Both the position numbers and the translations under genes were made by a program. The notes beneath the pieces were generated by a model. That model did not search any database, was not told the origin of the DNA, and saw only the letters and a program-made list of their open reading frames with translations. From Amycolatopsis sp. MtRt-6 (GTDB taxonomy: Bacteria > Actinomycetota > Actinomycetes > Mycobacteriales > Pseudonocardiaceae): DNA of 64,000 bases. The stretch lies in assembly GCF_017308975.1 (NCBI RefSeq), contig NZ_JADWPD010000016.1, positions 62,001-126,000 on the forward strand. The letters are read 5' to 3'. Of the stretch, positions 52,476 through 60,641 are shown piece after piece; positions within the stretch are counted from its first letter, which is position 1; each line of letters begins with the position of its first letter.

Positions 52476-53314
52476 TCGGCGTCGAGCTGCGGAAGCTCGT
52501 GCTGCGGCCGCGGGTGTGGTTCAGCGTGCTGCTGCTGTGCCTGCTGCCGGCGATCGTCGGCGTCTTCCTGGCGACGGCGGACTTCGCGCCGCCGCCGGGG
52601 CAGGGCGGGGCGTTCCTCTCGGCGGTGGTGAACGACGGCGCGTTGTACCCGGCGGCCGCGCTGGCGCTGGTGCTGCCGCTGTTCCTGCCGATCGCGGTCG
52701 CCGTCACCGCGGGCGACGCGATCGCGGGCGAGGCGGCCACCGGCACCCTGCGCTACCTGCTGGTGCGGCCGGTCGGCCGGACCCGGCTGCTGGGCGCCAA
52801 GATGGTCGCGCTCGCGGTGTACGTCACCGCGGCGATCGTCATCGTCGTGCTGACGTCGCTGGTGCTCGGCGTGATCCTGTTCGGCACCGGCGGCAACCCG
52901 GGCGTCGCCGGACCGGGCGGGCAGCCGACCGGCGTGACGTCGTTGTCGGGGCAGTCGCTCAGCTCGTCGGCGCTGGGCCTGCGGCTGCTGGGCGCGGTGT
53001 CCTACATCGTCGTGTCGATGCTCGGGTTCGCGGCGATCACCGTGTTCCTCTCGACGGTCTCCGACTCGGCGCTGGGGGCCGCGCTGGGCGGGCTGGCCGT
53101 GCTCATCACGAGCTCGGTGCTGGAGACGCTGGACGCGGCCGCGTCGGTGAAGCCCTACCTGCCGACGCACTACTGGCTGTCCTGGATCGACTTCTTCCGC
53201 GATCCGGTGCTGTGGCGCAACATCGACCACGGGCTGCTGCTGCAGGCCGGCTACATCGTGGTGTTCTTCGGGGCCGCGTGGGCGAACTTCGCGACGAAGG
53301 ACGTCACGAGCTGA
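52472..53314 (+). CDS. ABC-2 type transporter permease
   Basis: A 280-residue membrane protein with six predicted segments. An N-terminal amphipathic stretch (VELRKLVLRPRVWF) is followed by TM1, a large loop, and the typical DAIAGEAATGTLRYLLVRPVGRTRLLGAKM elbow after TM2, then four more segments. It completes an ABC-2 exporter with the upstream ATPase. The GTG start overlaps the ATPase stop (GTGA). The end overlaps the convergent lipase gene by 11 bases. The cargo is unknown. Confidence 0.9.
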   Translation: MIGVELRKLVLRPRVWFSVLLLCLLPAIVGVFLATADFAPPPGQGGAFLSAVVNDGALYPAAALALVLPLFLPIAVAVTAGDAIAGEAATGTLRYLLVRPVGRTRLLGAKMVALAVYVTAAIVIVVLTSLVLGVILFGTGGNPGVAGPGGQPTGVTSLSGQSLSSSALGLRLLGAVSYIVVSMLGFAAITVFLSTVSDSALGAALGGLAVLITSSVLETLDAAASVKPYLPTHYWLSWIDFFRDPVLWRNIDHGLLLQAGYIVVFFGAAWANFATKDVTS

Positions 53315-54110
53315 GGCACTCGGTGGGGGCTTCGAGCGGGGTGGTGCCGAGGGCCTGCAGGACGATCTCGGTGACGGCGGGATCGGTGGGCAGGTCGCCG
53401 TGGCCCGCCGCGTTGCCGGGGCAGACCTCCTGCAGCGAGACGTTGACGGCGCCGTCGAGCCGGGCGGTGTCCGGCGGGGTCACGGTCTCGTCGTTTTCCG
53501 TCCAAAGCGACAGCCACGGCAGGCCCGGCGGGAGTGGCTGCTTGGCCAGCTCCTGCAGGAGGCTGCTGCCCGGCGCCAGCTGGACGCACGCGGCGGGACA
53601 GCCGCCCGGCACCAGCGCGCCGCCCGCCGTGGCCAGGCCGGTGCCGTGCATCGGCGCGCCGAGCGTCACCACCCGGCGGACCTGGTGTTCGCCGCCGTCC
53701 CGGCCGACCCACAGCCGGGCCACGACACCGCCGGCGGAGTACCCCACGACGTCGACCGAAGGCGCGCCCTGTTCGTAGGCCTTCTCGACGGCTTCGGCGA
53801 GGACGGCGGCCTGTTCGACGAGGTCGCCGGTCCCGTCGCCGGCCAGGGTGAGGACTTCGGCCTGGCGGCCGGTGGCCTGCCGGATCCGCTCGGCGAGCGT
53901 TTCGAGGGCACCCCGGCCGCCGCCGTAGCCGGGGACGAGCAGGACGGGACCGGGCTTGTCCTGGTCCGGCGTCCCGGCCTCGGGCGCGGCCTTGGCCCCG
54001 GAACCGGCGATGACGGCGACGACGACCACGGCCACCACGCCGACGGCGACACTGCTCAGCATCAGCCGCCGTCGCGGGCTGAGCCCGCCCCACCAAGCCG
54101 TGATCCGCAC
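53304..54110 (-). CDS. Membrane-anchored lipase/alpha-beta hydrolase
   Basis: A 268-residue exported hydrolase. Residues 12-40 include a basic region and one hydrophobic helix (signal anchor). The hydrolase core has PVLLVPGYGGGRGALETL, the nucleophile elbow VVGYSAGGVVARLWV with Ser, VTLGAPMHGTGLA, and cysteines (GGCPAAC, VCPGN, TEC) suggesting extracellular disulfides, as in bacterial class 2/EstA-like lipases. The putative catalytic Asp and His are in WTENDETVTP and AGHGDLPTD. The GTG start is followed upstream by the 21-bp repeat array, which therefore lies in its promoter region. Confidence 0.85.
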   Translation of the reverse strand: MRITAWWGGLSPRRRLMLSSVAVGVVAVVVVAVIAGSGAKAAPEAGTPDQDKPGPVLLVPGYGGGRGALETLAERIRQATGRQAEVLTLAGDGTGDLVEQAAVLAEAVEKAYEQGAPSVDVVGYSAGGVVARLWVGRDGGEHQVRRVVTLGAPMHGTGLATAGGALVPGGCPAACVQLAPGSSLLQELAKQPLPPGLPWLSLWTENDETVTPPDTARLDGAVNVSLQEVCPGNAAGHGDLPTDPAVTEIVLQALGTTPLEAPTECLSS

Positions 54111-54131
54111 AGGTCCATGATGACCCGGGCA

Positions 54132-54245
54132 TCACCCGTGATCCAGCGGGCATCACGCGTGACCGGAGGGGCATCACGCGTGATTCCACGGGCATCGCGG
54201 TGATGCCCCGCCAATCACGCGTGATGCCTCCTCAGTCACGCGTGA
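54132..54245. repeat. Six TCACGCGTGA palindromes with 21-bp periodicity
   Basis: TCACCCGTGA (54132), TCACGCGTGA (54153, 54174), the shortened TCGCGGTGA (54195), and TCACGCGTGA (54215, 54236): start-to-start spacings are 21, 21, 21, 20 and 21, the single 20 following the one-base deletion in copy 4. Copies 1-3 are preceded by GGGCA and copies 4-6 are followed by TGCC, so the array itself is roughly symmetrical about copy 4. It lies between the CHAT gene's 3' end and the lipase start. Confidence 0.9.
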
Positions 54246-54262
54246 TGCCTCTTTGCGCACGG

Positions 54263-56851
54263 TTAGCCGGCGCCGTAGCAGACGTAACTCGCCGCTGCGG
54301 GGGAGTCCGGGAGGTCGGACTGGGCGTGGGCCAGGGCGGCGGCCGGGGTGAGGCCGGCCGCGAGGTGGCGGTGGTGGCGGAGCATCAGGGCGCGGCCGGC
54401 GTCGTCGGGGATCGGGAGGACCGTGGCGACCAGGCTCGTCGTGCCCAGCGCCAGCAGCGCCGAGGCCAGGCCCAGCAGTTCGTCGCCCGCGTGGATCGCC
54501 GACCGGCCCGAGTCGCAGCCCGACAGCACCACCTGACGCGGCGGGCGGGCCAGCCGCTCCAGGTCGTACACCGTCAGGGGACCGTCGGCGAGCCGGAGCG
54601 CCGAGAACAGCGGGTTGTCCGTGCGGAACACGCCGTGCGCCGCGAGGTGGCCGAGTGCCGCGCCGTCGAGGGCGGCGAGCACCGGCTCGACCCGCGCGGT
54701 GCGGCCGGTGAACCGCCGGGCACCCGGGTAGCGGCGGGCCAGCGCGGCGGCTTCCGCGGCGGCGTGCGGCAGCCCGGGACCGGCCACGACGACGTGGTCG
54801 CCACCGTCGGCGTGAGACGCGGTCGCCGCGCGGTGCCACAGCGCCGCCGACGGCGCCAGAGACACCGGACGTCCCCGGCAGCCCGGCAGCGCCGGCCACG
54901 GCAGTTCGTGCAGCCGCCCGGTCGGCACGATCACCAGCGGGCCGTCGCCCAGCGGGAGCGGGGCGAGCAGCAGGTCGTCGAGGCGGCGGGCGGTCCGCTC
55001 GGCGAGCCCGGCGAACGAACCCAGGCCGAACGCCGACCGCCGCAGCGCGAACCGCAGCTCGTCCAGGCGTTCCGCCGCCTCGGCCGCCGACCCCAGCTCG
55101 TGCCGCCGCAGCCGGCCGCCGGTGAGGACGAGCGCCGTCAGCCTGCCGTCCAGTTCGAGGTACTCCACGAGCGTGGCCGGGCCCAAAGCCGCGGCGAGTT
55201 CGGCGCGCGACGGAATGCGAGTGTCCGATGTGGACACAGTGGACACGGCGGACGCGTGCCGGGCGCGGTCGCGCACCGCCTTTTCCAGCCGGGCCTGCCG
55301 ACGCAGCAGCGCCCGCGCGTCGCCGGCGCCGGTGGCCAGGTCGACGGCGGTCTGGCGCAGCGCGGCGAGGTCGGCGGCCAGCTCCTCGTCGTCCGGCGGC
55401 CGGGCGGGCCGCAGCCGCAGCGCGCCGGCGTGCCGCTGTTCCGCCCAGCGCAGCACGGCCGCCGGGTGCCCCGCTTCGACGGCCAGCCGCAGGCCCAGCC
55501 CGGTCAGCTCGCTCGCGTGGCCCGACGCGTGCGCGCGCAGCTCGCTCGCGCCCAGCCCGGCCCGGAACCGGTCGATCACCCGGACGCCGGCGCGCACGGC
55601 GGCGTCCGCGCCGCGGCGGTCGCCGTGGACCAGCCGCAGCACCGCCGTCGCGTGCCAGGCGCGGGCCCGCAGCTCGGCCGGCCCGTCGCGCCCCACCCGG
55701 CCGACGACCGTCAGCTCCGCCTCGGCGACCGACGGCCGGCCCAGCTCCAGCGCCAGCGACGCGACGATCAGGCGCGCGTCCAGGGCCGCGACCACCCAGC
55801 CCGCGTCGGTCAGCGCGGCCACCGTGCGCTGCCCGGACCGGAGCATCGCCGTCGTCCGGAGCCCGCTGTCGCGGCGGGCCCGCAGGGCCAGGTAACCGGC
55901 GAGCGCGGCCCAGCCCGGCCGGCGCTGCCGGGCCGCGGACCGCCGGGCGAGGGAGGCTTCGCGCAACGCCGTCGCGGGGTCGCCGTCGAGCAGCGCGACT
56001 TTCGCCAGCAGCAGCCGCGCCTGGACGAGGTCGACGGCGTTGCGCCGGCCTGCGTACGCCGCGACGGCGGCAGTAGCGGCTTCGCGCGCTTCGGCGATCA
56101 GCCGGACCGAGAGCAGCGTTTCGGCGCGTTCGATGGGCAGCAGCCCCGGGTCGGTGCCGGCCGCTTCGTAGCGCGACGCGGCTTCGTCGTAGGCGGCGAG
56201 GGCGGCCGGGACGTCGCCGCGGACGGTGGCGGCGAGGCCGCGGTTCTGCCACACCATCGCCGTCCGTCCGATGTGGCCGGTCGCGGCGAACCCGCGCTCG
56301 GCCCGGCGCAGGTCATCCTCGGCGCCCCGCCAGTCGCCGAGGCGGGCCAGCACGATGCTGCGGTTGGTGCGGATGGTCGCCTCGACGAGGTCGTCCCCGC
56401 CGGCCGCGCGCAGCGTGTCGAGCGCGCCCGCGAACTCCGTGGCGGCGTCACCGAACCGGCTGATTTCGGTGAGCACGACGGCCCGCTGCATGCGCAGCCG
56501 CGCGGCCGCCGTCCCGGTCAGCTCGGGCATCGCGCGGTCGAGCTCGCGCAGGGCTTCGGCCGTGCGCCCGGTCAGCGTCAGCACGTAGCCGAGCACACCG
56601 CGCGTCTGGGCGGCCCGCGCGCGCAGCCCGGCGCGGTCGGCCAGCCGGATGGCGGCGCGCAGCCGGGTTTCGGCGTCGGCGAGGCGGCCGGTGGAGACCC
56701 CGGCGAGGCCGAGCGCGTGCTCGGCGACCGCGGCGGCCTCGGCGTGGCCGTTCGCCTCCGCGAGCGCGGCCCCGGCCAGCGCCCGCGCCTTGGCGGGAGC
56801 GGTGAACGCGAGGTCCGCCGCGGCGACCGCCTTGGCCAGGGCGGTCGTCAC
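54263..56851 (-). CDS. TPR-CHAT caspase-like protease
   Basis: An 862-residue protein without signal peptide or transmembrane segment. Residues about 10-480 are a superhelix of TPR-like helical repeats (EHALGLAGVSTGRLADAETRLRAAI, LGYVLTLTGRTAEALRELDRA and further copies). The C-terminal CHAT domain (about 580-862) has LHELPWPAL, the catalytic His739 in LGHLAAHGVFR and Cys779 in QVVLSGCDSG, in the caspase/separase order. The GTG start has no clear ribosome-binding site. It diverges from a cytosolic subtilisin gene, and a sigma factor pair follows that gene. This suggests a sensor-protease role (inference). Confidence 0.9.
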   Translation of the reverse strand: MTTALAKAVAAADLAFTAPAKARALAGAALAEANGHAEAAAVAEHALGLAGVSTGRLADAETRLRAAIRLADRAGLRARAAQTRGVLGYVLTLTGRTAEALRELDRAMPELTGTAAARLRMQRAVVLTEISRFGDAATEFAGALDTLRAAGGDDLVEATIRTNRSIVLARLGDWRGAEDDLRRAERGFAATGHIGRTAMVWQNRGLAATVRGDVPAALAAYDEAASRYEAAGTDPGLLPIERAETLLSVRLIAEAREAATAAVAAYAGRRNAVDLVQARLLLAKVALLDGDPATALREASLARRSAARQRRPGWAALAGYLALRARRDSGLRTTAMLRSGQRTVAALTDAGWVVAALDARLIVASLALELGRPSVAEAELTVVGRVGRDGPAELRARAWHATAVLRLVHGDRRGADAAVRAGVRVIDRFRAGLGASELRAHASGHASELTGLGLRLAVEAGHPAAVLRWAEQRHAGALRLRPARPPDDEELAADLAALRQTAVDLATGAGDARALLRRQARLEKAVRDRARHASAVSTVSTSDTRIPSRAELAAALGPATLVEYLELDGRLTALVLTGGRLRRHELGSAAEAAERLDELRFALRRSAFGLGSFAGLAERTARRLDDLLLAPLPLGDGPLVIVPTGRLHELPWPALPGCRGRPVSLAPSAALWHRAATASHADGGDHVVVAGPGLPHAAAEAAALARRYPGARRFTGRTARVEPVLAALDGAALGHLAAHGVFRTDNPLFSALRLADGPLTVYDLERLARPPRQVVLSGCDSGRSAIHAGDELLGLASALLALGTTSLVATVLPIPDDAGRALMLRHHRHLAAGLTPAAALAHAQSDLPDSPAAASYVCYGAG

Positions 56852-56947
56852 CGCTTGTGCCCATTCCGGCTGGTGTGTATCAGATGGAGGGGTTCGGTGC
56901 TCGGGTTGCCGACCCGTTCACCCATGACCGGTCCCGGAGGGGGACAC

Positions 56948-58072
56948 ATGACGCGATACCGCCATCGAGCCGGCGAGCTGCTCGTCCATGCCGAAGATTG
57001 TGCCGCGATCCGCGCCGAGCTGGCAGGGTTCGGCTACCACCCGGCCGGGGGAGCGGGAGTCCTGCGCCGCTTCACCGGAACCCGGCCGGTCCCGGAGGTG
57101 CTCGCCGCCCTGCGCGGCCACGGTGCGAGCCCGAACCACCTCTTCGGGCTCGACCGCATCATCTGGGGCGACCTGCGCCCGCGGCCGACGGGCCTCGACC
57201 TGACCCCGGTGCCGGCAGCCGAGCGCATCGCGGTGCGGGCCGGGGTCATCGACACCGGGATCGTGCTCCGGGACGGGAAACCACACGACTTCCTCGGCAA
57301 CCGCGTCTGTTACGACCCGGAGGACACCGTCCGGGTCGTCCGCGGCGAAGACGGGAACCCGGTCGGCTCCGCCGGGCACGGGACCTTCGTCGCGGGGGTG
57401 GTGCTGAAGCAGGCGGGGCCGGACGTGGGGGTCCGGATGAAGGGCGTGATCGACGAGCAGCGCGGCGAGGCCGAAGACCTCGCGGTGGCGAACGCCATCG
57501 ACGACCTCCGCGAGGAGGGCGTCACGCTGATCAACCTGTCCTTCTCGGGCCAGACCTTCGAAGACCAGCCGCCGAAGGCGATCGAAGCCGCGCTGCGGCG
57601 GCTTTCCCCGGACACCGTCGTCGTCGCCTCCGCCGGGAACCGGGGGATGCGGCAGCGGGTCTTCCCGGCCGGGATCAAGCTGGCGCCCACGGTGCCCGGG
57701 CAGGTCGACGACAAGCACGCGCTGGTGCTGCCGGTCGGCTCGGCCGACGCCTCGCGTACCCCGCGCGTCGCGGACTTCAGCAACTTCGGGCCGTGGATCG
57801 CGGCCTACGCCGACGGGGTCGACGTGGTCGGCCCGTACTTCCACCCGGGCTACCCGGCGCAGCCGCCGGACGAAAAGCCCAGGTTCAACGGGTACGCGGT
57901 CTGGAGCGGCACTTCGTTCTCGGCCGCGATCGTCACCGGCCGGATCGCGGCGGTCATGGCGACCGGCAAGAGCGCCCGGGACGCGGCAGGCGAAGTGCTC
58001 ACCGCCGCCGACCCGCTGACCGTCTTCGACGTGAACGGCAGCAGCGAAGTGCCGCGCGTCCAGGAGAGCTAG
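56948..58072 (+). CDS. Cytosolic S8 (subtilisin-like) serine peptidase
   Basis: A 374-residue subtilase with no signal peptide or propeptide-like inhibitor. The triad is Asp102 (GVIDTGI), His144 (GHGTFVAG) and Ser323 (SGTSFSAA), with oxyanion Asn231 in ASAGNRG. The N-terminal 90 residues (RYRHRAGELLVHAEDCAAI, then FGLDRIIWGD) are a small unknown domain. GGAGGGGG precedes the ATG by 5 bases. It diverges from the TPR-CHAT gene and its stop overlaps the convergent small protein gene by 4 bases. Intracellular location and neighbours suggest a regulated cascade protease. Confidence 0.92.
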   Translation: MTRYRHRAGELLVHAEDCAAIRAELAGFGYHPAGGAGVLRRFTGTRPVPEVLAALRGHGASPNHLFGLDRIIWGDLRPRPTGLDLTPVPAAERIAVRAGVIDTGIVLRDGKPHDFLGNRVCYDPEDTVRVVRGEDGNPVGSAGHGTFVAGVVLKQAGPDVGVRMKGVIDEQRGEAEDLAVANAIDDLREEGVTLINLSFSGQTFEDQPPKAIEAALRRLSPDTVVVASAGNRGMRQRVFPAGIKLAPTVPGQVDDKHALVLPVGSADASRTPRVADFSNFGPWIAAYADGVDVVGPYFHPGYPAQPPDEKPRFNGYAVWSGTSFSAAIVTGRIAAVMATGKSARDAAGEVLTAADPLTVFDVNGSSEVPRVQES

Positions 58073-58515
58073 AGGCTCGCCCAGCCGGTGGTGACCGTCG
58101 TGCCGTCCGCGGCGGTCACCGTCACCCGGGTCGCTCCCCGCGGCAGCCCGGTCGCCGTGAACCAGCCCTCCGGGCCGATCGGGCGCGTGTGCCGCTCGCC
58201 CGCCACCTCGATCACCGCCTCGCCCGTCGCGCCGGTGATCAGGCCGCGCAGCGCGACGCGGCCGCGCGCGTACTCCACCTGCAGCTCCACGGACACCCGC
58301 GACGCCTCGAACGACAGCAGCCGGACGTCCTCGCCCCCCGCGCGGACCGCGCCGGCTTCCGCCAGGTCCGAATCGAAGGCCAGGTCCGCCAGCTCGGCGT
58401 CGAGGTCGCGGGTGGTCAGCGCGGCGCGGGCCTGGCGCAGCACGAGGTCCGGCACCGGGTCCGCCGCCGCCGCGGCCGCGCGCAGGACGTCCATGAGCTC
58501 GTCGTCGGCGGTCAT
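58069..58515 (-). CDS. Small two-part protein coupled to the sigma factor; possible anti-sigma or protease target
   Basis: A 148-residue soluble protein I do not recognise. Residues 1-50 are helical and acidic (DDELMDVLRAAAAAADPVPDLVLRQARAAL, DLDAELADLAFDSD), and residues 60-148 are a beta-sandwich-like domain (VSVELQVEYARGRVALRGLITG, RVTVTAADGTTVTTGW). The N-terminal helical part could clasp a sigma factor. Its ATG overlaps the sigma stop (ATGA), the usual sigma/anti-sigma coupling. Its 3' end overlaps the convergent subtilisin gene. No transmembrane segment exists, unlike most anti-sigma factors. Confidence 0.8.
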   Translation of the reverse strand: MTADDELMDVLRAAAAAADPVPDLVLRQARAALTTRDLDAELADLAFDSDLAEAGAVRAGGEDVRLLSFEASRVSVELQVEYARGRVALRGLITGATGEAVIEVAGERHTRPIGPEGWFTATGLPRGATRVTVTAADGTTVTTGWASL

Positions 58516-59072
58516 GTCCGGTCCTCCGTTCCGAGCCCGGCCTGGCTCGCCCGCTCGCGCAGCCGGCCGAGGCAGCGCTGCCGGGTCGGGCCGATGCTGC
58601 CGACCGGCATGTCGAGGGCGGCCGCCACCTCCGCGTAGGACGGCGGGGGCGTGGCCATGAGCACGCGCAGCAGCCGGCGGCACTGGTCGGACAGCTTGTC
58701 GAGCGCCCGCCAGAGCGCGGCGTCGCGCTCGCCGAGCAGCACGGCCGCGTCGACGGGCGGGTCCGGGGCCGGCTCGCTCTGCCAGACCTGGTCGTCGGTC
58801 GGGCGTTCGCGGCCGGTGCGGCGGAGCTGGCGGAGGCACTCGTGCCGGGTGGTGGTGGCCAGCCAGCCGGGCAGCCGCTCCGGGTCCTTGATCCGGCCGA
58901 GGTTTTCGACGAGCTTCAGCCACGTCGTCTGGACGACGTCGGCCGCGTCGGCGTCGGAGAGCCGGTGGGCGCGGGCAACCGACCAGAGCAGGCTGGCGTA
59001 CCGGTCGACCAGGGCGTCCCACGCCGCCTGGTCGCCGCGCGCGGCCGCCTCGAGCAGGGTCGTGGTGTCCAC
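58512..59072 (-). CDS. ECF-like sigma-70 family RNA polymerase sigma factor
   Basis: A 186-residue sigma factor. Region 2 spans about residues 10-75 (WDALVDRYASLLWSVARAHRLSDADAADVVQTTWLKLVENLGRI, then LPGWLATTTRHECLRQLRR). Region 4 spans about 125-175 (LDKLSDQCRRLLRVL, SYAEVAAALDMPVGSIGPTRQRCLGRLRE). The GTG start at 59072 is chosen because GGAGG lies 4-5 bases upstream; the frame extends to an ATG at 59132. It is translationally coupled to the small downstream protein and presumably transcribes genes released when that protein is inactivated. Confidence 0.9.
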   Translation of the reverse strand: MDTTTLLEAAARGDQAAWDALVDRYASLLWSVARAHRLSDADAADVVQTTWLKLVENLGRIKDPERLPGWLATTTRHECLRQLRRTGRERPTDDQVWQSEPAPDPPVDAAVLLGERDAALWRALDKLSDQCRRLLRVLMATPPPSYAEVAAALDMPVGSIGPTRQRCLGRLRERASQAGLGTEDRT

Positions 59073-59261
59073 TTCACCTCCGCTTGACCCACTCAGCCTA
59101 GCCAACAGCAGCCCTTCGGACCCGTACGCCATCGGGGGACTCCTTCACGTCTTCCCCCGCTCAGCCGATCCGGTGAAGGGCCGGGAAATACCTGAACCGG
59201 CCCCGCGGCGGCCGTCGTGTGCCCGGTGGGAGTGGTGGAGATGGGTCGGGGTGAGCCGGTC

Positions 59262-59423
59262 ATGCGGTCTTTCGTGGTTGCCGTCCTCGTGGTGGAACTG
59301 GTGGCGTGCGAGCAGCCGGTGGAGGTGACGGGCCGGGCGGTGCCGGTGCCGGTGAGCACCGGCGCGCCCCCGGGCGAGCTGCTCGGGGACACCCCGGTGG
59401 CACCGGTCGTCGTGAAGCTCTAG
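59262..59423 (+). CDS. Possible small lipoprotein
   Basis: A 53-residue frame, MRSFVVAVLVVELVACEQPVEVTG at the N-terminus, has a short hydrophobic segment ending in a lipobox-like LVAC, then a Pro/Val-rich tail. It could start further upstream at an ATG (59241) with GGAG ahead of it. The end overlaps the convergent GH64 stop by 4 bases. Small size leaves the call uncertain. The remainder of the 59073-59419 interval holds only the sigma promoter region. Confidence 0.4.
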   Translation: MRSFVVAVLVVELVACEQPVEVTGRAVPVPVSTGAPPGELLGDTPVAPVVVKL

Positions 59424-60604
59424 TTGAACGGATCCAGCGTCAGGTAGGCCGTCGCGGGGTTGCCGTCGTGGACCAGGGATTCGTGCTGGCCGACGTCGTC
59501 GAACGCGAAGGCGTACGCCTTGCCGTCGGCCATCCGCGCGTGGATCTCGCGCGCGTAGTGGTTGGTGACAGCGTCCTGGTAGAAGCCCGCGGAGCTGGTG
59601 TCCGGCTGGTTCGCGTTGGTCAGCAGCGTCGAACGGTTGAAGCCCGCGCAGAGCGTGCGCGAGATCTGGCCGCGGACGTCGTTCGGCGCGTCGAGGTTCT
59701 TGTAGCAGCCGAAGACGCTGTCGGAGTCCGGCTTCTGGAACGCCGTCACGAACCCGCCGGAGGTGTTCGTGAAGTTCATCGTGTTGCCGGAGACGCGGCC
59801 GTAGTACTTCACGTTCGGCTGGTCGGCCACCGGCGTCACGGTCAGCGTCGACGAGCTGTACTTCGTCCAGACGCGGTCGATGTAGTCCTGCAGCGCGGTC
59901 GCGGGCAGCGCGCCCGCTTCGATGCCGTGGCTCGGGGCCAGCGCGCGCAGGACCGTGCCGTCGGAGCGCGTCCGGACCAGGTTGGCCCAGCCGCCCGGCC
60001 GTCCGCGCAGCGCGGTGTAGAAACCGTTGTAGCCGCCCGGTTTCAGGTGCCCGGTGCTCCTCGTGGTGCCGCCGGCGGGCTGGACGCCGACGGCGTACGG
60101 CGCGGAGAACATGTCCACCTGCGTGCTGTTGATCCAGAGACCGCCGTCGTTGAGCGTGTACTCCGACCAATTGAAGAGGATGTCGACGTTCGGGTCCGAC
60201 GGGTTCTGGATCGCCGGCTGCACCAGGCCGCCGGGGGCCAGCTTGAAGACCAGCTTCTGCCCGTAGGAGAAGTAGATCCGGCCGGAGAACTTCGGGATCC
60301 GGATGGTGATCGACTGGCCGTTGGCCGGGCCGGGGATGGCCGCGTCGGGCGCCGGGACCGGCGGGATCGCGCCGGCGGGCCAGGCGTGGAACCCGCCGTT
60401 CGCGTCCGCCCAGCCCTGTTGCCCGGTCGCCAGGTTCGTCCCGAGGTCGTAGAGGTAGACGGGATCGCTGCGGCCGGAGTTGTTGGTGATCTTCAGGGGA
60501 ATCGTGGCCGGTACCGCTTCGGCGGCGGGGGCGGTCGCGGTGACCACCGCGAAAGCCGCGGCCAAGACCGCAAGCCGTTTCCGGACGGACGTCTTCGTGC
60601 GCAC
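59420..60604 (-). CDS. Secreted GH64 beta-1,3-glucanase
   Basis: A 394-residue exported enzyme. The signal peptide covers about residues 1-31 (ends AEA). The mature part has the thaumatin-like N-terminal strand IPLKITNNSGRSDPVYLYDLG and the GH64 core FSGRIYFSYGQKLVFKL, then DILFNWSEYTLNDGGLWINSTQVDMFSAPYAVG, in which the Glu and Asp correspond to the catalytic pair of laminaripentaose-producing glucanase. It hydrolyses fungal cell-wall beta-1,3-glucan. It has no carbohydrate-binding module. Monocistronic. Confidence 0.9.
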   Translation of the reverse strand: MRTKTSVRKRLAVLAAAFAVVTATAPAAEAVPATIPLKITNNSGRSDPVYLYDLGTNLATGQQGWADANGGFHAWPAGAIPPVPAPDAAIPGPANGQSITIRIPKFSGRIYFSYGQKLVFKLAPGGLVQPAIQNPSDPNVDILFNWSEYTLNDGGLWINSTQVDMFSAPYAVGVQPAGGTTRSTGHLKPGGYNGFYTALRGRPGGWANLVRTRSDGTVLRALAPSHGIEAGALPATALQDYIDRVWTKYSSSTLTVTPVADQPNVKYYGRVSGNTMNFTNTSGGFVTAFQKPDSDSVFGCYKNLDAPNDVRGQISRTLCAGFNRSTLLTNANQPDTSSAGFYQDAVTNHYAREIHARMADGKAYAFAFDDVGQHESLVHDGNPATAYLTLDPFN

Positions 60605-60641
60605 GGGCGCCTCCTCGTTGAGGCCGATGATCGCAAGTTGT

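Noticed and set aside
54132..54245. CRISPR array
   Set aside because: Units are 10-bp palindromes every 21 bp with similar intervening sequence; no unique spacers and no cas genes.
54200..58072. A 1290-codon plus-strand open frame running through the CHAT gene into the subtilisin gene
   Set aside because: Only the last 374 codons have protein-family features. The rest is Arg/Ala/Gly/Gln-rich antisense of the CHAT gene, a usual effect of high G+C.
59145..60170. A 341-codon minus-strand frame over the GH64 gene
   Set aside because: It is the Arg/His-rich alternate frame of GH64, which has a signal peptide, conserved catalytic region and correct length.
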